Assembly: GCF_900105055.1 (NCBI RefSeq)
Contig: NZ_FNTA01000004.1
Span: 6,727,501-6,791,500, forward strand
From: Amycolatopsis lurida
Lineage (GTDB): Bacteria; Actinomycetota; Actinomycetes; Mycobacteriales; Pseudonocardiaceae
DNA length: 64,000 nucleotides
Reading direction: 5' to 3'
Part shown: piece by piece, positions 8,488 to 17,167 of the stretch
Numbering within the stretch: the stretch's first letter is position 1
Layout: each line of letters opens with the position of its first letter
Program-made: the position numbers and the translations under genes
The notes under the pieces: generated by a model
What the model was told of the DNA's origin: nothing
Database searches by the model: none
What the model saw: only the letters and a program-made list of their open reading frames with translations

Positions 8488-8964
8488 GTGGTGGAGGGAC
8501 TGGCGTACGGGGCGGCTCTGGCGTGTTTCGCCGCGGTGTGCGTCGCCGTGGCGCCGCAGCGGCCCGCGGCGGTGGCCTCGCCGCGGGAGTTCTACCGCGC
8601 CGTGGACCTGGTGTGCGTGCGGGTGTGGAGGGACAGCGGCGCCGACATCCAGCGCTACTGGCCGGATCCGGAGGGGGACGCCGCGACGGAGCTGCGCAAG
8701 TGGCAGCACCACGTCGCGACGAGGGTGGACGACGCCAAGGACGTCCTCAAGGGGGCGACGGGGGTCCGCGCGGTGCCAGGAGGGGCGGCATCCGCGCGGG
8801 AGGAGTTCTTGGCGGCGATCCGCCGGTACGTCGAGGCGGGCGAGCGGTTCTCGGGGGAGGGGGCCCGCTCGGCCGCCTTGATGGACGCCTCGGACGTGGA
8901 GAGGAACGCGGTCGGCGCGCTCGCGGCGCGGAACGGGGCCCGCGCCTGCGCCCGCGTCGTCTGA
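8488..8964 (+). CDS. Small exported hypothetical protein
   Basis: 158 residues, no family recognised. The first ~30 residues (GLAYGAALACFAAVCVAVAP) form a hydrophobic signal or anchor segment. The rest is charged and probably helical, with the segment EFYRAVDLVCVRVWRDSGADI and several Ala/Arg-rich helices. GTG start (8488 or 8491) behind a GGGGG ribosome site. It has its own promoter at 8414 flanked by two identical dyads, so it looks tightly regulated. It is convergent with mtr, with only 8 nt between stops. Confidence 0.6.
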   Translation: MVEGLAYGAALACFAAVCVAVAPQRPAAVASPREFYRAVDLVCVRVWRDSGADIQRYWPDPEGDAATELRKWQHHVATRVDDAKDVLKGATGVRAVPGGAASAREEFLAAIRRYVEAGERFSGEGARSAALMDASDVERNAVGALAARNGARACARVV

Positions 8965-8972
8965 ACCCGCGT

Positions 8973-10367
8973 TCAGTCCAGAGGCAGGTTCAGCAGCGCG
9001 TTCTCGACCAGTTCCGGCATCGCCGGGTGGATCCAGTACTGCCCGCGCGCCATGCTCTTCGCGTCGAGACCGAAGCTCATCGCCTGGATCAGCGGCTGGA
9101 TCACCGAAGACGCCTGCGGCCCGATGATGTGCGCGCCCAGCAGCTGCCCGGTGGCCGGGTCGGCGAGCAGCTTCGCGAAACCGGTGGTGTCCTCCATCGC
9201 CCAGCCGTAGGCGATGCCCGCGTAGTCCTGGTGCGACGTCACGTACGACACGCCACGCTCGCGCGCCTCGCGTTCGGTCAGCCCGACCGAAGCGACCTGC
9301 GGCGAGGTGAACACCGCGTGCGGGACGAACCGGTGGTCGGCCTCGATCCGCTCGTCCGGGTGCAGCAGGTTGTGCTGCACGACGCGCTGCTCGTGGTTCG
9401 CGACGTGCTTCAGCTCGAAGACCGACGAGATGTCGCCGAGCGCGTAGATCCCGTCGACCACGGTCTGCTGGTATTCGTCGACCACCACGTGTCCGCGCTC
9501 GCCCGTGGTCACGCCGGTGGCGGCGACGTCGAGGAGGTCGGAGTTCGGGGTGCGGCCGGTCGCGACCAGGAGCACGTCGGCCTCGACGGTCTCGGCGCCT
9601 TCGGGGCCCTCCAGGTCCAAAGCCACACCCGACGCGGTCTTGCGCGCGCGGACGGTCTTCCGGTCGAGCCGGACGTCGAACCGCTGCGAGGCCAATTCGG
9701 TGAACCGGGCGCTGACGTCGTCGTCCTCGGAGCGCAGCAGCGCACCGGACCGGTTGACCACGGTCACGTTCACCCCGAACGAGGCGAAGACGTGCGCGAA
9801 CTCGGCCGCGATGTACCCGCCGCCCAGGATCACGATGCTCGACGGCAGCTCGTCGAGCCGCATCACCGTGTCGGAGGTGTGGTAGCCGGTCTCGGCGAGC
9901 CCGGGGATGTCCGGGACGACCGGGCGCCCGCCCGCGGCGAGCACGAACTTGTCGGCGGTGATGGTCTCCGGCGGACGGCCGTCGGAGTAGGTGACCTGAA
10001 GTTCCTTGTGACCGGTGAAGCGGCCTTCGCCCTCGTACACGGTGACGTTCTGGTTGTCCTCGTGCTGGACGCGGTACTCGCGGCCGCCGGCGGCGATCGG
10101 GTCGATCCGCCCGAAGATCCGGTCGCGGACGTCGCGCCAGCGGACCCCGGTCAGCTCCTCGTCGACGCCGAATTTCGACGACGTCGCGGGCGTGGCCGCG
10201 ACGTTGGCGGCGTGCACGAACATCTTCGTCGGGATGCAGCCCACGTTCAGGCAGGTCCCACCGAACGTGCCCTTCTCCACGATCGCCGTGTTCCAGTCCG
10301 CGAAACGCGGGTCGAGGATCGAGTTACCCGATCCGGTACCGACGATCACCAGGTCGTAGTGGGGCAC
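8973..10367 (-). CDS. mtr: Mycothione reductase
   Basis: A 464-residue NADPH/FAD pyridine nucleotide-disulfide oxidoreductase that reduces mycothiol disulfide, the main low-molecular-weight thiol couple of actinobacteria. The FAD-binding GTGSGNS is at residues 10-16, the redox pair Cys39/Cys44 in GGTCLNVGCIPTK, the NADPH-binding GGGYIAAEF is in the middle, and the C-terminal catalytic HPAMPE is present. The start is GTG 10367 with AAAGGAAG upstream; a longer frame upstream is not needed. Length matches the family. Glutathione reductase-like or lipoamide dehydrogenase-like function is less likely because of the IPTKMFVHAANVA context and the host type. Confidence 0.9.
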   Translation of the reverse strand: MPHYDLVIVGTGSGNSILDPRFADWNTAIVEKGTFGGTCLNVGCIPTKMFVHAANVAATPATSSKFGVDEELTGVRWRDVRDRIFGRIDPIAAGGREYRVQHEDNQNVTVYEGEGRFTGHKELQVTYSDGRPPETITADKFVLAAGGRPVVPDIPGLAETGYHTSDTVMRLDELPSSIVILGGGYIAAEFAHVFASFGVNVTVVNRSGALLRSEDDDVSARFTELASQRFDVRLDRKTVRARKTASGVALDLEGPEGAETVEADVLLVATGRTPNSDLLDVAATGVTTGERGHVVVDEYQQTVVDGIYALGDISSVFELKHVANHEQRVVQHNLLHPDERIEADHRFVPHAVFTSPQVASVGLTEREARERGVSYVTSHQDYAGIAYGWAMEDTTGFAKLLADPATGQLLGAHIIGPQASSVIQPLIQAMSFGLDAKSMARGQYWIHPAMPELVENALLNLPLD

Positions 10368-10443
10368 GCTGTCTTCCTTTGCGGCGGGGGAGCGGGGTGG
10401 TTCCGACTCTAGCCAACTTGTCACGGCGAGCGGTTGTTCCCGG

Positions 10444-11298
10444 TCAGCGCCCGTTGGCGCTGAAGTGCATCCGGTCCTTCGGCGTCGTCCAGGTGCCGCC
10501 CCAGGTCCAGCCGATCGCGGAGAAGGCGGCCACGGTCGGGTCCCCGGCGGTGATCATCCCCGGCCGCCGGCCTTCGCGGTCGAGGTACGCCGACGCGAGC
10601 TCGGGCAGTACGAGGTCGCCCTTGGTGTACGGATTGCAGAAGGGGTTGACGTCGATCGCCAGCCCGTAGGCGTGCGCGGACCAGTTGGTCTGGCCGCGCG
10701 CCGGACGGCAGACAAAGGCGTTGGTGTTGTTCCCGTCACCCGTCGGGGGAGCGGTGAGTTCGGCGGGAGCGGTCACGCGCATTTCCTCGATCGGGAACTT
10801 CGCGGCGAACAACTGCCCGAATACGGTGACGACGGCGTTCGCCGCCGACGCGTTCACGAGCATTTCCCCGGTGTGCGCGCGGCCGTCGAAACCCCAGAAC
10901 GAGAGCGTGAGATAGCGCAGTTCGCCCGTCGAAACGGGACAGCCCGCCTGCCAGGTGCTGCGGGCGAGCACGTCGGCGGGAACGGGATTCACCGTACCGG
11001 AGAACCGGTTCCCGGCAGGCGGCGGAAGCAGGTCGGCCGTCGGCAGGGAACGGTTCGCCAGTACGGGAGGAGTGGGGAGGATTTGCCCGAAACCGTCACG
11101 GCGTAAGGGAAGTGGCTTCGCGCCGACCTGCCAGACGGGGGCGGGCGGCGGGGTGGAGGTGTGCGGAGTCGTTGCCGCCGAAGAGGTTTCGGCGGGCGCG
11201 CTGGTCACCGCGGGAGTGGACGGCGTGGGCGGAGCCGGGCTCGAACACGAGGAGAGCAGAAGGGCCGTAGCCGCCAGAACCGTCGCCGTAGCCCGCAC
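10444..11298 (-). CDS. Lipoprotein M15-family D-alanyl-D-alanine carboxypeptidase-like
   Basis: 284 residues from GTG 11298. The N-terminus is a lipoprotein signal with LLSSC (Cys18), followed by a Pro/Thr/Ser-rich linker (about 20-55). The C-terminal domain has the M15 zinc motifs SAHAYGLAIDVNP (His and Asp ligands) and DRMHFSANGR (second His). M15 enzymes trim peptidoglycan peptides. A longer upstream reading frame exists but lacks a signal peptide at its start. It is divergent from the trypsin gene over 166 nt, which must hold both promoters. Confidence 0.85.
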   Translation of the reverse strand: MRATATVLAATALLLSSCSSPAPPTPSTPAVTSAPAETSSAATTPHTSTPPPAPVWQVGAKPLPLRRDGFGQILPTPPVLANRSLPTADLLPPPAGNRFSGTVNPVPADVLARSTWQAGCPVSTGELRYLTLSFWGFDGRAHTGEMLVNASAANAVVTVFGQLFAAKFPIEEMRVTAPAELTAPPTGDGNNTNAFVCRPARGQTNWSAHAYGLAIDVNPFCNPYTKGDLVLPELASAYLDREGRRPGMITAGDPTVAAFSAIGWTWGGTWTTPKDRMHFSANGR

Positions 11299-11464
11299 GA
11301 GGTCCAGGGTGACAGATGCGTTCGGTGAGCACAGGTCCACCCGTTTCAGTGACACCACATCGGGCTTTCTCCGATTAGGGTATTCGCGATCGCTCGTGTA
11401 CGCGCTGGAGTCGAATGACTTCCCAGGGTTTGACCGTACGTACGCCCCGGTGAAGGGACAGAAC

Positions 11465-12298
11465 ATGCCCAAGAAGTCACGTCGCACCCTGCTGCTCGCG
11501 GTCGGAGCGGTGCTCGCGACGGCCGTGATGGTGCCGGTCGCGGTCAACAGCGCGTCGGCGGACGACAGCTCGGTGAGCGGGCCGGACCAGGCGGCACAGC
11601 CGAGGATCGTGGGCGGCGGCAAGGCTTCGGTCTCGCAGTACCCGTACGCGGTCTACCTGGCCGATCGGAGCGGCAACCAGTACTGCGGCGCGGTGATCGT
11701 CAGCTCCACGACGGTCGCGACGGCGGCGCACTGCGCTGTCGCGGTCAAACGCGCCGATGTCCGCGTAGTGGCGGGGCGGGACGACAAGCGCTCCCAGGAC
11801 GGTGTGGAACTGCGCGTTTCGCGGGTCTGGGTCAGCCCCGACTACAGCGGCGAGCCCGGCAAGGGTGACGACATCGCGGTGATGACGGTCAGCGGCCAGC
11901 TTCCGTACCGGCCCGCGAAGGTCGCGGACGACGGCGACGCCGGCCTGTACGAGGAGGGCACGAAGGCGACCGTCCTCGGCTGGGGCCGGGTCGCCGAGGG
12001 CGGCGCGCGGTCGGACTACCTGCGCAGCGCGGTCGTCCCGGTGGTCAGCGACAAGACCTGCCGCACCGCGTACTCGGGCTACGACCCGAGCGACATGGTG
12101 TGCGCCGGCTACCCCGAAGGCGGCATCGACGCCTGCCAGGGCGATTCGGGTGGACCGCTCGTGGTCGGCGACACGCTGATCGGGATCGTGTCGTTCGGCG
12201 ATGGCTGCGCGAAGGCGGGCAAACCCGGCGTTTACACCCGTGTCTCCCACTTCGCGAACGAGATCTCCCAGCAGAAGAGCCGGGGCCTGATCGGCTGA
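11465..12298 (+). CDS. Secreted trypsin-like serine protease (S1A)
   Basis: 277 residues. A Sec signal (MPKKSRRTLLLAVG... to about Ala32) is followed by a short propeptide and the activation site RIVGGG. The catalytic triad is His89 (TAAHC), Asp136 (DDIAVM) and Ser228 (GDSGGPL), with Cys pairs typical of chymotrypsin folds. The start at ATG 11465 has AAGGGA 6 nt upstream. Streptomyces trypsins have the same layout. It is one of two S1 and three S8 proteases in the window. Confidence 0.95.
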   Translation: MPKKSRRTLLLAVGAVLATAVMVPVAVNSASADDSSVSGPDQAAQPRIVGGGKASVSQYPYAVYLADRSGNQYCGAVIVSSTTVATAAHCAVAVKRADVRVVAGRDDKRSQDGVELRVSRVWVSPDYSGEPGKGDDIAVMTVSGQLPYRPAKVADDGDAGLYEEGTKATVLGWGRVAEGGARSDYLRSAVVPVVSDKTCRTAYSGYDPSDMVCAGYPEGGIDACQGDSGGPLVVGDTLIGIVSFGDGCAKAGKPGVYTRVSHFANEISQQKSRGLIG

Positions 12299-12325
12299 TC
12301 GATGCCTTCTTCACGTCCGATGTGC

Positions 12326-12331
12326 TAACAA
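12326..12331 (+). promoter_or_regulatory. -10 box for leaderless GNAT
   Basis: TAACAA lies 6 nt before GTG 12338, and no ribosome site precedes that GTG. Confidence 0.35.
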
Positions 12332-12337
12332 GTGGGC

Positions 12338-12814
12338 GTGAGCACCGACACCCCGATCATCGAGACCTCGTCGTTCCCGCTGTCCGTCGCCGGTGACGAG
12401 ATCACCGCCGCGCAGCTGCACGGCATCCTCCGCTTGCGCGTGGACGTCTTCGTCGTCGAACAGAACTGCGCCTATCACGAGATCGACGGGCGCGACCTCC
12501 TGCCAGGGACACGGCACCTCTGGATCGGGGGTTCCGTCGCCGTCGACTCGTACCTGCGGGTGCTGCAGGACGCGGGCGGCACCTTCCGCATCGGCAGGGT
12601 GTGCACGGCCGTCCGCTCACGCGGCAAAGGTCTGGCGGGACGGCTGATGGAAACCGCGCTCGCGGGGATCGGGGACGCGCCGTGCGTCCTCGACGCGCAG
12701 ACGTACGCGACGGATTTCTACGCCAAGTACGGCTTCGTGGTCGAAGGCGAAGAGTTCATGGAAGACGGGATCCCGCACCTCACGATGTGGCGCCGGGAGG
12801 CGCCGCGGCCGTGA
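12338..12814 (+). CDS. GNAT acetyltransferase, ElaA family
   Basis: 158 residues from GTG 12338 (GTG 12332 is the other candidate). The motif LHGILRLRVDVFVVEQNCAYHEIDGRD near residues 30-55 is diagnostic of ElaA-type GNATs, and acetyl-CoA motif A appears as CTAVRSRGKGLAGRLM. The substrate is unknown. Its last 35 nt overlap the 3' end of the oppositely directed bioF. Confidence 0.88.
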   Translation: MSTDTPIIETSSFPLSVAGDEITAAQLHGILRLRVDVFVVEQNCAYHEIDGRDLLPGTRHLWIGGSVAVDSYLRVLQDAGGTFRIGRVCTAVRSRGKGLAGRLMETALAGIGDAPCVLDAQTYATDFYAKYGFVVEGEEFMEDGIPHLTMWRREAPRP

Positions 12815-13967
12815 TCACGGCGACCGCGCGGTCCACGTCGGCTTCGGTGAGGTCGGCCCGCGCGGTCAGGCGCAGCCGGGTGATGCCGTCGGGCACGGAC
12901 GGCGGGCGGAAGCAGCCGACCCGCACGCCCTGATCCGCGCAAGCGGCCGCCCAGGCGACGGCCGATTCCGGCGACGGCGCCTGCACCGAGATCACCGCGG
13001 CGTCCGGGAGGCTGACCCGGAATCCCGCCGATTTCAGCCGCATCGCGAGGTTTCCGGCGGCTTCGGTCACCTTGGCCGCCAGCTCGGGCTCGGCCTTCAA
13101 CGCGCTGAGGGCGGCCAGCGCGGCGGCGGCACTCGCGGGCGCGAGGCCGGTGTCGAAGATGAAACTGCGCGCGGTGTCCACGAGATGCTTGATCACCCGG
13201 CGCGGTCCGAGCACCGCTCCGCCTTGTGCGCCAAGGGATTTCGACAGCGTGATCGTGGTGACGACGTCCGGTGCGCCGGAGAGCCCCGCCGCGTGGACGG
13301 CGCCGCGGCCACCCTCGCCGAGGACGCCGAAGCCGTGCGCGTCGTCGACGAGCAGTGAAGCGCCGTGCTCGCGGCAAACACCGGCGAGCTGCTCCAGCGG
13401 GGCGATATCGCCGTCGACGGAGAACACGGAATCGGTGACGACGAGCGCGCGCGGCTTGCGGCGGGTCGCGAGCGCGTGTTTGAAGGCGCTCGGGTCGCTG
13501 TGCGCGACGGCGGCGATGTCCGAGCGGGACAGGCGGCAGCCCTCGATCAGCGAGGCGTGGATGTACTTGTCCGTGACGATCGCGGAATCCGCGCCGGACA
13601 GCGCGGTGACCGCGCCGAGGTTCGCGGTGAAGCCGGACGAGAAGACCAGCGCGGCCTGTGTGCCGCAGAAGCGGGCGAGTTCGTGCTCGAGTTCGGCGTG
13701 GACCTCGGTGGTGCCGGAGACGAGCCGGGAGCCGGTGGCCCCGGCACCCCAGCGCAACGCGGCCGCGGCCGCGGCACCGGCGACGCGCTTGTCCCTGGCG
13801 AGCCCGAGATAGTCGTTACCCGCGAGATCCAGCTCCGGTTCCTGCGCCTGCCGGATGCGCAGCTTGCGCACCAGCCCGGCCTCGGCCCGCTTCTCCGCCT
13901 CCACGTCGAGCCAGTCGAAGACCTGGTCGGGCGGGAGGTTCTGGGAAGCGGGGCCGGAAGAAGTCAC
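12780..13967 (-). CDS. bioF: 8-amino-7-oxononanoate synthase
   Basis: A 395-residue fold-type I PLP enzyme that condenses pimeloyl-ACP or pimeloyl-CoA with L-alanine in biotin synthesis. The PLP lysine is Lys243 in TLSKSLGAQGG, with DDAHGFG (His211) and GNDYLGL, TGSRLVSGT and FSSGFTANLG around the active site. GTG start; GAGACT lies 7 nt upstream, so it may be leaderless. No other biotin gene is in the window. Related alpha-oxoamine synthases (glycine C-acetyltransferase) are the alternative, but the sequence is closer to BioF. Confidence 0.88.
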   Translation of the reverse strand: MTSSGPASQNLPPDQVFDWLDVEAEKRAEAGLVRKLRIRQAQEPELDLAGNDYLGLARDKRVAGAAAAAALRWGAGATGSRLVSGTTEVHAELEHELARFCGTQAALVFSSGFTANLGAVTALSGADSAIVTDKYIHASLIEGCRLSRSDIAAVAHSDPSAFKHALATRRKPRALVVTDSVFSVDGDIAPLEQLAGVCREHGASLLVDDAHGFGVLGEGGRGAVHAAGLSGAPDVVTTITLSKSLGAQGGAVLGPRRVIKHLVDTARSFIFDTGLAPASAAAALAALSALKAEPELAAKVTEAAGNLAMRLKSAGFRVSLPDAAVISVQAPSPESAVAWAAACADQGVRVGCFRPPSVPDGITRLRLTARADLTEADVDRAVAVITAAAPPGATS

Positions 13968-14029
13968 GTCCCGCAGTCTCCCATCCGCCGTTCGGCGCCG
14001 GGCGTGGTGGTCCCCACAGCGAACGCAAG

Positions 14030-14072
14030 GAACGGTCCGTTCCTTGCGAAATTCGCAAGGAACGGACCGTTC
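14030..14072. repeat. Perfect intergenic palindrome with nested dyad, family B
   Basis: Arms 14030-14050 and 14052-14072 (21 nt) are perfect complements around one A, with the same GCGAAATTCGC centre as the palindrome at 2615. A second dyad is nested in its left side: GCAAGGAACGG (14025-14035), T, then its complement (14037-14047), so two mutually exclusive hairpins are possible. It lies between the end of the helicase gene and the start of bioF. Confidence 0.88.
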
Positions 14073-14109
14073 ATGGCACTAGCCGCCGGAAGGACCGGCT
14101 TCAGTTACT

Positions 14110-15618
14110 TCAGCTGTCGTAGCTGCGACGCGGGCGGCCGTTGCCCGGACGCTGCGGCCGGCCGCTGCCGCCACCGGACTCGCCACGACGCGGGCGGCCG
14201 CGGAAGCCACCGGGACGGCCGCCTTCGCGGTGACCGTGTCCCTCGCGCGAGCCCTGGTAACCGCCGCGGTCGCCGCCACCGTAGCCACGGCCACCGCCGC
14301 GACGCGGGGACTCACGACGACGCTCGACGACCGGCTCGCCACTGGGCTGCTGCGCACCGGTGATCCGGGCGAGCTCGGCGTCGCCCGGGCGGACCGTGGT
14401 CTGCTCGGCGCGGACACCGGCGCGGTCGGTCATCCGGCGCACCATGCGGCGCTGGTCGTGGGTGACCAGCGTGACCACGACACCGGACGCCCCGGCGCGC
14501 GCGGTGCGGCCGGCGCGGTGCAGGTAGTCCTTGTGGTCGGCGGCAGGGTCGACGTGCAGCACCAGCGAGATGTCGTCGACGTGGATGCCGCGCGCGGCGA
14601 CGTCCGTGGCGACGAGGACGGGCGCGTAGCCCTCCTTGAAGTCCGAGAGGACGCGGTTGCGCTGGCCCTGGGTCTTGCCGCCGTGCAGAGCGGCCGCGTG
14701 GACGCCCTTCTCGCGCAGGCGCTCGGTGAGGCGGTCCACGTGGTGCTTGGTGCGGACGAACATGATCGTGCGGCCCTCACGGGCGCCGATCTCGGTGATG
14801 ATGTCCTGCTTGTCCTGGTGCGACACCTGGAACACGTGGTGGTCCATGGTGGTGACGCTCGCGGTCGACGGGGCGACCGAATGCGTGACCGGGTCGGTCA
14901 GGTACGCGCGGACCAGCCTGTCGACGTCACCGTCGAGGGTGGCCGAGAACAGCAGGCGCTGGCCGCGGGCCGGGGTCAGGTCGAGGATCTCGCGGACCTG
15001 CGGCATGAAGCCCATGTCGGCCATCTGGTCGGCCTCGTCGAGCGCGACGAAGTTGATGTCCGACAGCGACGCGGTGCCCTGGCGGACGTGGTCCGACAGC
15101 CGGCCGGGGGTGGCGATCAGCAGGTCGACGCCGCGGGAAAGCGCGTCGGCCTGGCGGGTGAAGGCCATCCCGCCGACGGCGGTGCGGCACCACAGGCCGA
15201 GCGACTTGGCCAGCGGGGTCAGCGAGTCGGCGACCTGCATGGCCAGCTCGCGGGTCGGGACCAGGATCAGCGCACGCGGGTGCTTCGGCCGGGCGCGGCC
15301 GCCGTTGAGCCGGGTCAGCATCGCGAGGCCGAAGGCCAGGGTCTTGCCGGAACCGGTCTGGGCGCGACCGAGCACGTCGCGGCCGGCGAGCGCGTCGGGG
15401 ATGGTCGCCGACTGGATCGGGAAGGGGGTGGTGATACCGGCGTCGGCCAGTGCCCGCAGCAGCGGCTCGGGAAGCCCGAGCTCCGCCCAGGTGGTGGCCT
15501 TGACACTCTCGACGGCGTCGTTGTGCAGCATCGCGTCACCCGCGGGGCGGGTGCGCGGCTTGCTGCGGTGCTGACGCGCCGACGGTGAGACGTGGCCGGA
15601 GTTGAACGTGACTGTCAC
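14110..15618 (-). CDS. DEAD-box RNA helicase, RhlE/CshA-like
   Basis: 502 residues from GTG 15618 (GAGAGG ribosome site). Helicase motifs in order: Q-motif region PFPIQS (66-70), Walker A AQTGSGKT (86-93), PTRELA, DEAD (194-197), SAT (225-227), and HRAGRTARAG. After about residue 425 the tail becomes Arg/Gly/Tyr-rich (RGGGRGYGGGDRGGYQ and similar), an RNA-binding RGG-like tail. Such enzymes unwind structured mRNA and ribosomal RNA, often in the cold. The leader upstream is about 215 nt long. The longer frame reaching 16047 has no start support. Confidence 0.93.
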   Translation of the reverse strand: MTVTFNSGHVSPSARQHRSKPRTRPAGDAMLHNDAVESVKATTWAELGLPEPLLRALADAGITTPFPIQSATIPDALAGRDVLGRAQTGSGKTLAFGLAMLTRLNGGRARPKHPRALILVPTRELAMQVADSLTPLAKSLGLWCRTAVGGMAFTRQADALSRGVDLLIATPGRLSDHVRQGTASLSDINFVALDEADQMADMGFMPQVREILDLTPARGQRLLFSATLDGDVDRLVRAYLTDPVTHSVAPSTASVTTMDHHVFQVSHQDKQDIITEIGAREGRTIMFVRTKHHVDRLTERLREKGVHAAALHGGKTQGQRNRVLSDFKEGYAPVLVATDVAARGIHVDDISLVLHVDPAADHKDYLHRAGRTARAGASGVVVTLVTHDQRRMVRRMTDRAGVRAEQTTVRPGDAELARITGAQQPSGEPVVERRRESPRRGGGRGYGGGDRGGYQGSREGHGHREGGRPGGFRGRPRRGESGGGSGRPQRPGNGRPRRSYDS

Positions 15619-15899
15619 AAATGCCTCTCGGACGTGGCACGTCACAAGGAGGCCCGGGCTGCCCGCACGCAGGCAAGGCAAGATGGTGTGCACAGATGGG
15701 CGTTCACAGGGACGAACCCGGCACACCGCGTCTGCGTGACACCGCGCGCCAATTGGTTGATACGGATACCGCGAGCCATTCGGTTGGCTTTGGAGGCGAC
15801 GGACACCACTCATCCACGCCGCCGATTGCGGTCTGTCACTACTGTACCGGACCGTTATCCGGCCGCCCAACCCGAGGGACCGATTGTGGGCAGGGTCTC
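15619..15899 (-). other. Long 5' leader and promoter region of the helicase gene
   Basis: This is the only gene-free stretch of more than 300 nt, counted to 15959. On the minus strand TTGGGC (15870-15865), an 18-nt spacer and TACAGT (15846-15841) form a promoter whose start near 15834 would give a leader of about 215 nt. No conserved small gene is evident in it. Confidence 0.5.
15841..15870 (-). promoter_or_regulatory. Promoter of the helicase gene
   Basis: TTGGGC, 18 nt, TACAGT on the minus strand. The -10 is good; the -35 is partial. Confidence 0.5.
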
Positions 15900-15946
15900 C
15901 ACGAAGGGTCGTTCCCGGCACCGCATGCCGGGAACGACCCTCCGTG
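15900..15946 (-). terminator. Hairpin terminator after the RIO kinase gene
   Basis: Arms 15900-15920 and 15926-15946 pair at 20 of 21 positions around a 5-nt loop (core GGGTCGTTCCCGGCA). It starts 13 nt after the RIO kinase stop. There is no T-tract, as with the other hairpins here. Its sequence is unrelated to families A and B. Confidence 0.75.
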
Positions 15947-15959
15947 ACACTGTGGACGG

Positions 15960-16901
15960 TCACCGAAGACCGGCGATCTCCTTCAGCTCCTCGATCAGCT
16001 CCGGAACCGCCGTGAGCCGCTCCGGCAGCCCCCGCGAGTGGAACCACGTCGCGATGTTCCGCACGTCCCGCGCGAGGAACTCCAGCCCGCCCGGATTGGC
16101 CACGATGTCGACCACCTGCGGCAGATCGATCACCATGATCCGCTCACGGTGGACGAGCAGGTTGTACGCCGAGAGGTCGCCGTGCGCGAGCCCCTGCGAC
16201 GCCAGCAGTTCCAGCATCGCCGAGGTCTGGAACCACAGTTCCCGCAACTGCTCGGGCTCCGGGCGGACCTGTGCCAGTCGCGGCGCGGCCGTCTCGCCGT
16301 CGCCGAGGAATTCCAGCAGCAACTCGGTGCCGTCGCGCTGCACCGGGTACGGCACGGGCGCGCCGACCGCCCAAAGCCTGCTCAGCGCGCCGAATTCGGC
16401 CACGGCCCACTGCTCGGCGATCAGGTTGCGGCCGAAGCTGCTGCGCGACTCCATCGCCCGCATCTCGCGCGACCGGCGCATCCGCCTGCCTTCGAGGTAA
16501 CCGGCGTCGCGATGGAACAACCGGTGCTCGCCGCTGCGATACCGCTTGGCGGCGAGCACGACGCCCTCGGTGCCGGGCAGGCTGCGCCGGACGAGGTGGA
16601 CGTCCGCCTCCTTGCCGGTCTTGAGGACGCCGAGTTCGGTGTCCACCGCCGCGAGTTCGGTGATCACCCAGTCCGGGCGTGGCAGCGGCCCCTGCTCCGC
16701 TTCTCCCCACGTGCTCCAGCGGTCGGCGCCGTCGGGGATGGCGGTTTCGGTGTAGGCGTCCTCACGCAGCCGGGCGAGCCGGACGCGTTCGGCTTCGGTG
16801 AGCCGTCCGCCGCGCTCGGGTGCGGGCTCGTCGTCGAAACGGGCACGACGGGAACGGCGAGGACGTTGTTCGTAGGACTCTTCGAGATCGTGCTTGCGCA
16901 C
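15960..16901 (-). CDS. RIO1-family serine protein kinase
   Basis: 313 residues. A basic, Arg-rich N-terminus (1-35) precedes a RIO kinase domain with KTGKEADV (94-101), ATP-binding Lys119 (AAKRY), catalytic HGDLSAYN (Asp242, Asn247) and metal-binding Asp259 in VIDLPQ. RIO kinases act in ribosome maturation in archaea and eukaryotes; the bacterial role is poorly known. GTG start with AGGAGA 7 nt upstream. Its neighbour is an RNA helicase transcribed in the same direction, consistent with an RNA-related job, though a promoter and terminator separate them. Confidence 0.9.
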   Translation of the reverse strand: MRKHDLEESYEQRPRRSRRARFDDEPAPERGGRLTEAERVRLARLREDAYTETAIPDGADRWSTWGEAEQGPLPRPDWVITELAAVDTELGVLKTGKEADVHLVRRSLPGTEGVVLAAKRYRSGEHRLFHRDAGYLEGRRMRRSREMRAMESRSSFGRNLIAEQWAVAEFGALSRLWAVGAPVPYPVQRDGTELLLEFLGDGETAAPRLAQVRPEPEQLRELWFQTSAMLELLASQGLAHGDLSAYNLLVHRERIMVIDLPQVVDIVANPGGLEFLARDVRNIATWFHSRGLPERLTAVPELIEELKEIAGLR

Positions 16902-17167
16902 TGGTGGGTTCTCCTAGATCAGGGATGCCCCACCGGGCGAGCGTCGTGGCTCCGCGCTCAGCCGCGAGGGGCGAGTGGATGGGGGCGGCCAAGGCCCCGG
17001 ACAGTCATCAGCACGAGGCACCTCCCTGTCGCATCCACCGGCTCCCTGCCGGATCGCGCACGATCATTCCCGACCCCTCGGGACGACCGCAACCGATTTA
17101 ATTCTCGTGAGTGTTTGGGGCCGTCTCTTAGCTACCTACGGGGATTCCGGCCGCGGGAGCCGGGCGC

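Noticed and set aside
8962..8975. TGAAC-CCGC-GTTCA between the hypothetical gene and mtr as a third operator
   Set aside because: The spacing is 4 nt instead of 2, and it sits between two stops with no promoter. It is mentioned only as a looser match.
10955..11464. N-terminal extension of the trypsin gene
   Set aside because: The upstream part is antisense to the M15 gene, and the signal peptide begins at ATG 11465 behind AAGGGA.
15619..16047. N-terminal extension of the helicase to 16047
   Set aside because: The extension is not helicase-like, crosses a hairpin and part of the RIO kinase gene, and has no ribosome site. GTG 15618 has one.
17104..17113. CTCGTGAGTG upstream of the RIO kinase as a family A remnant
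   Set aside because: Only one 10-nt half is present with no matching arm; this is too short to separate from chance.
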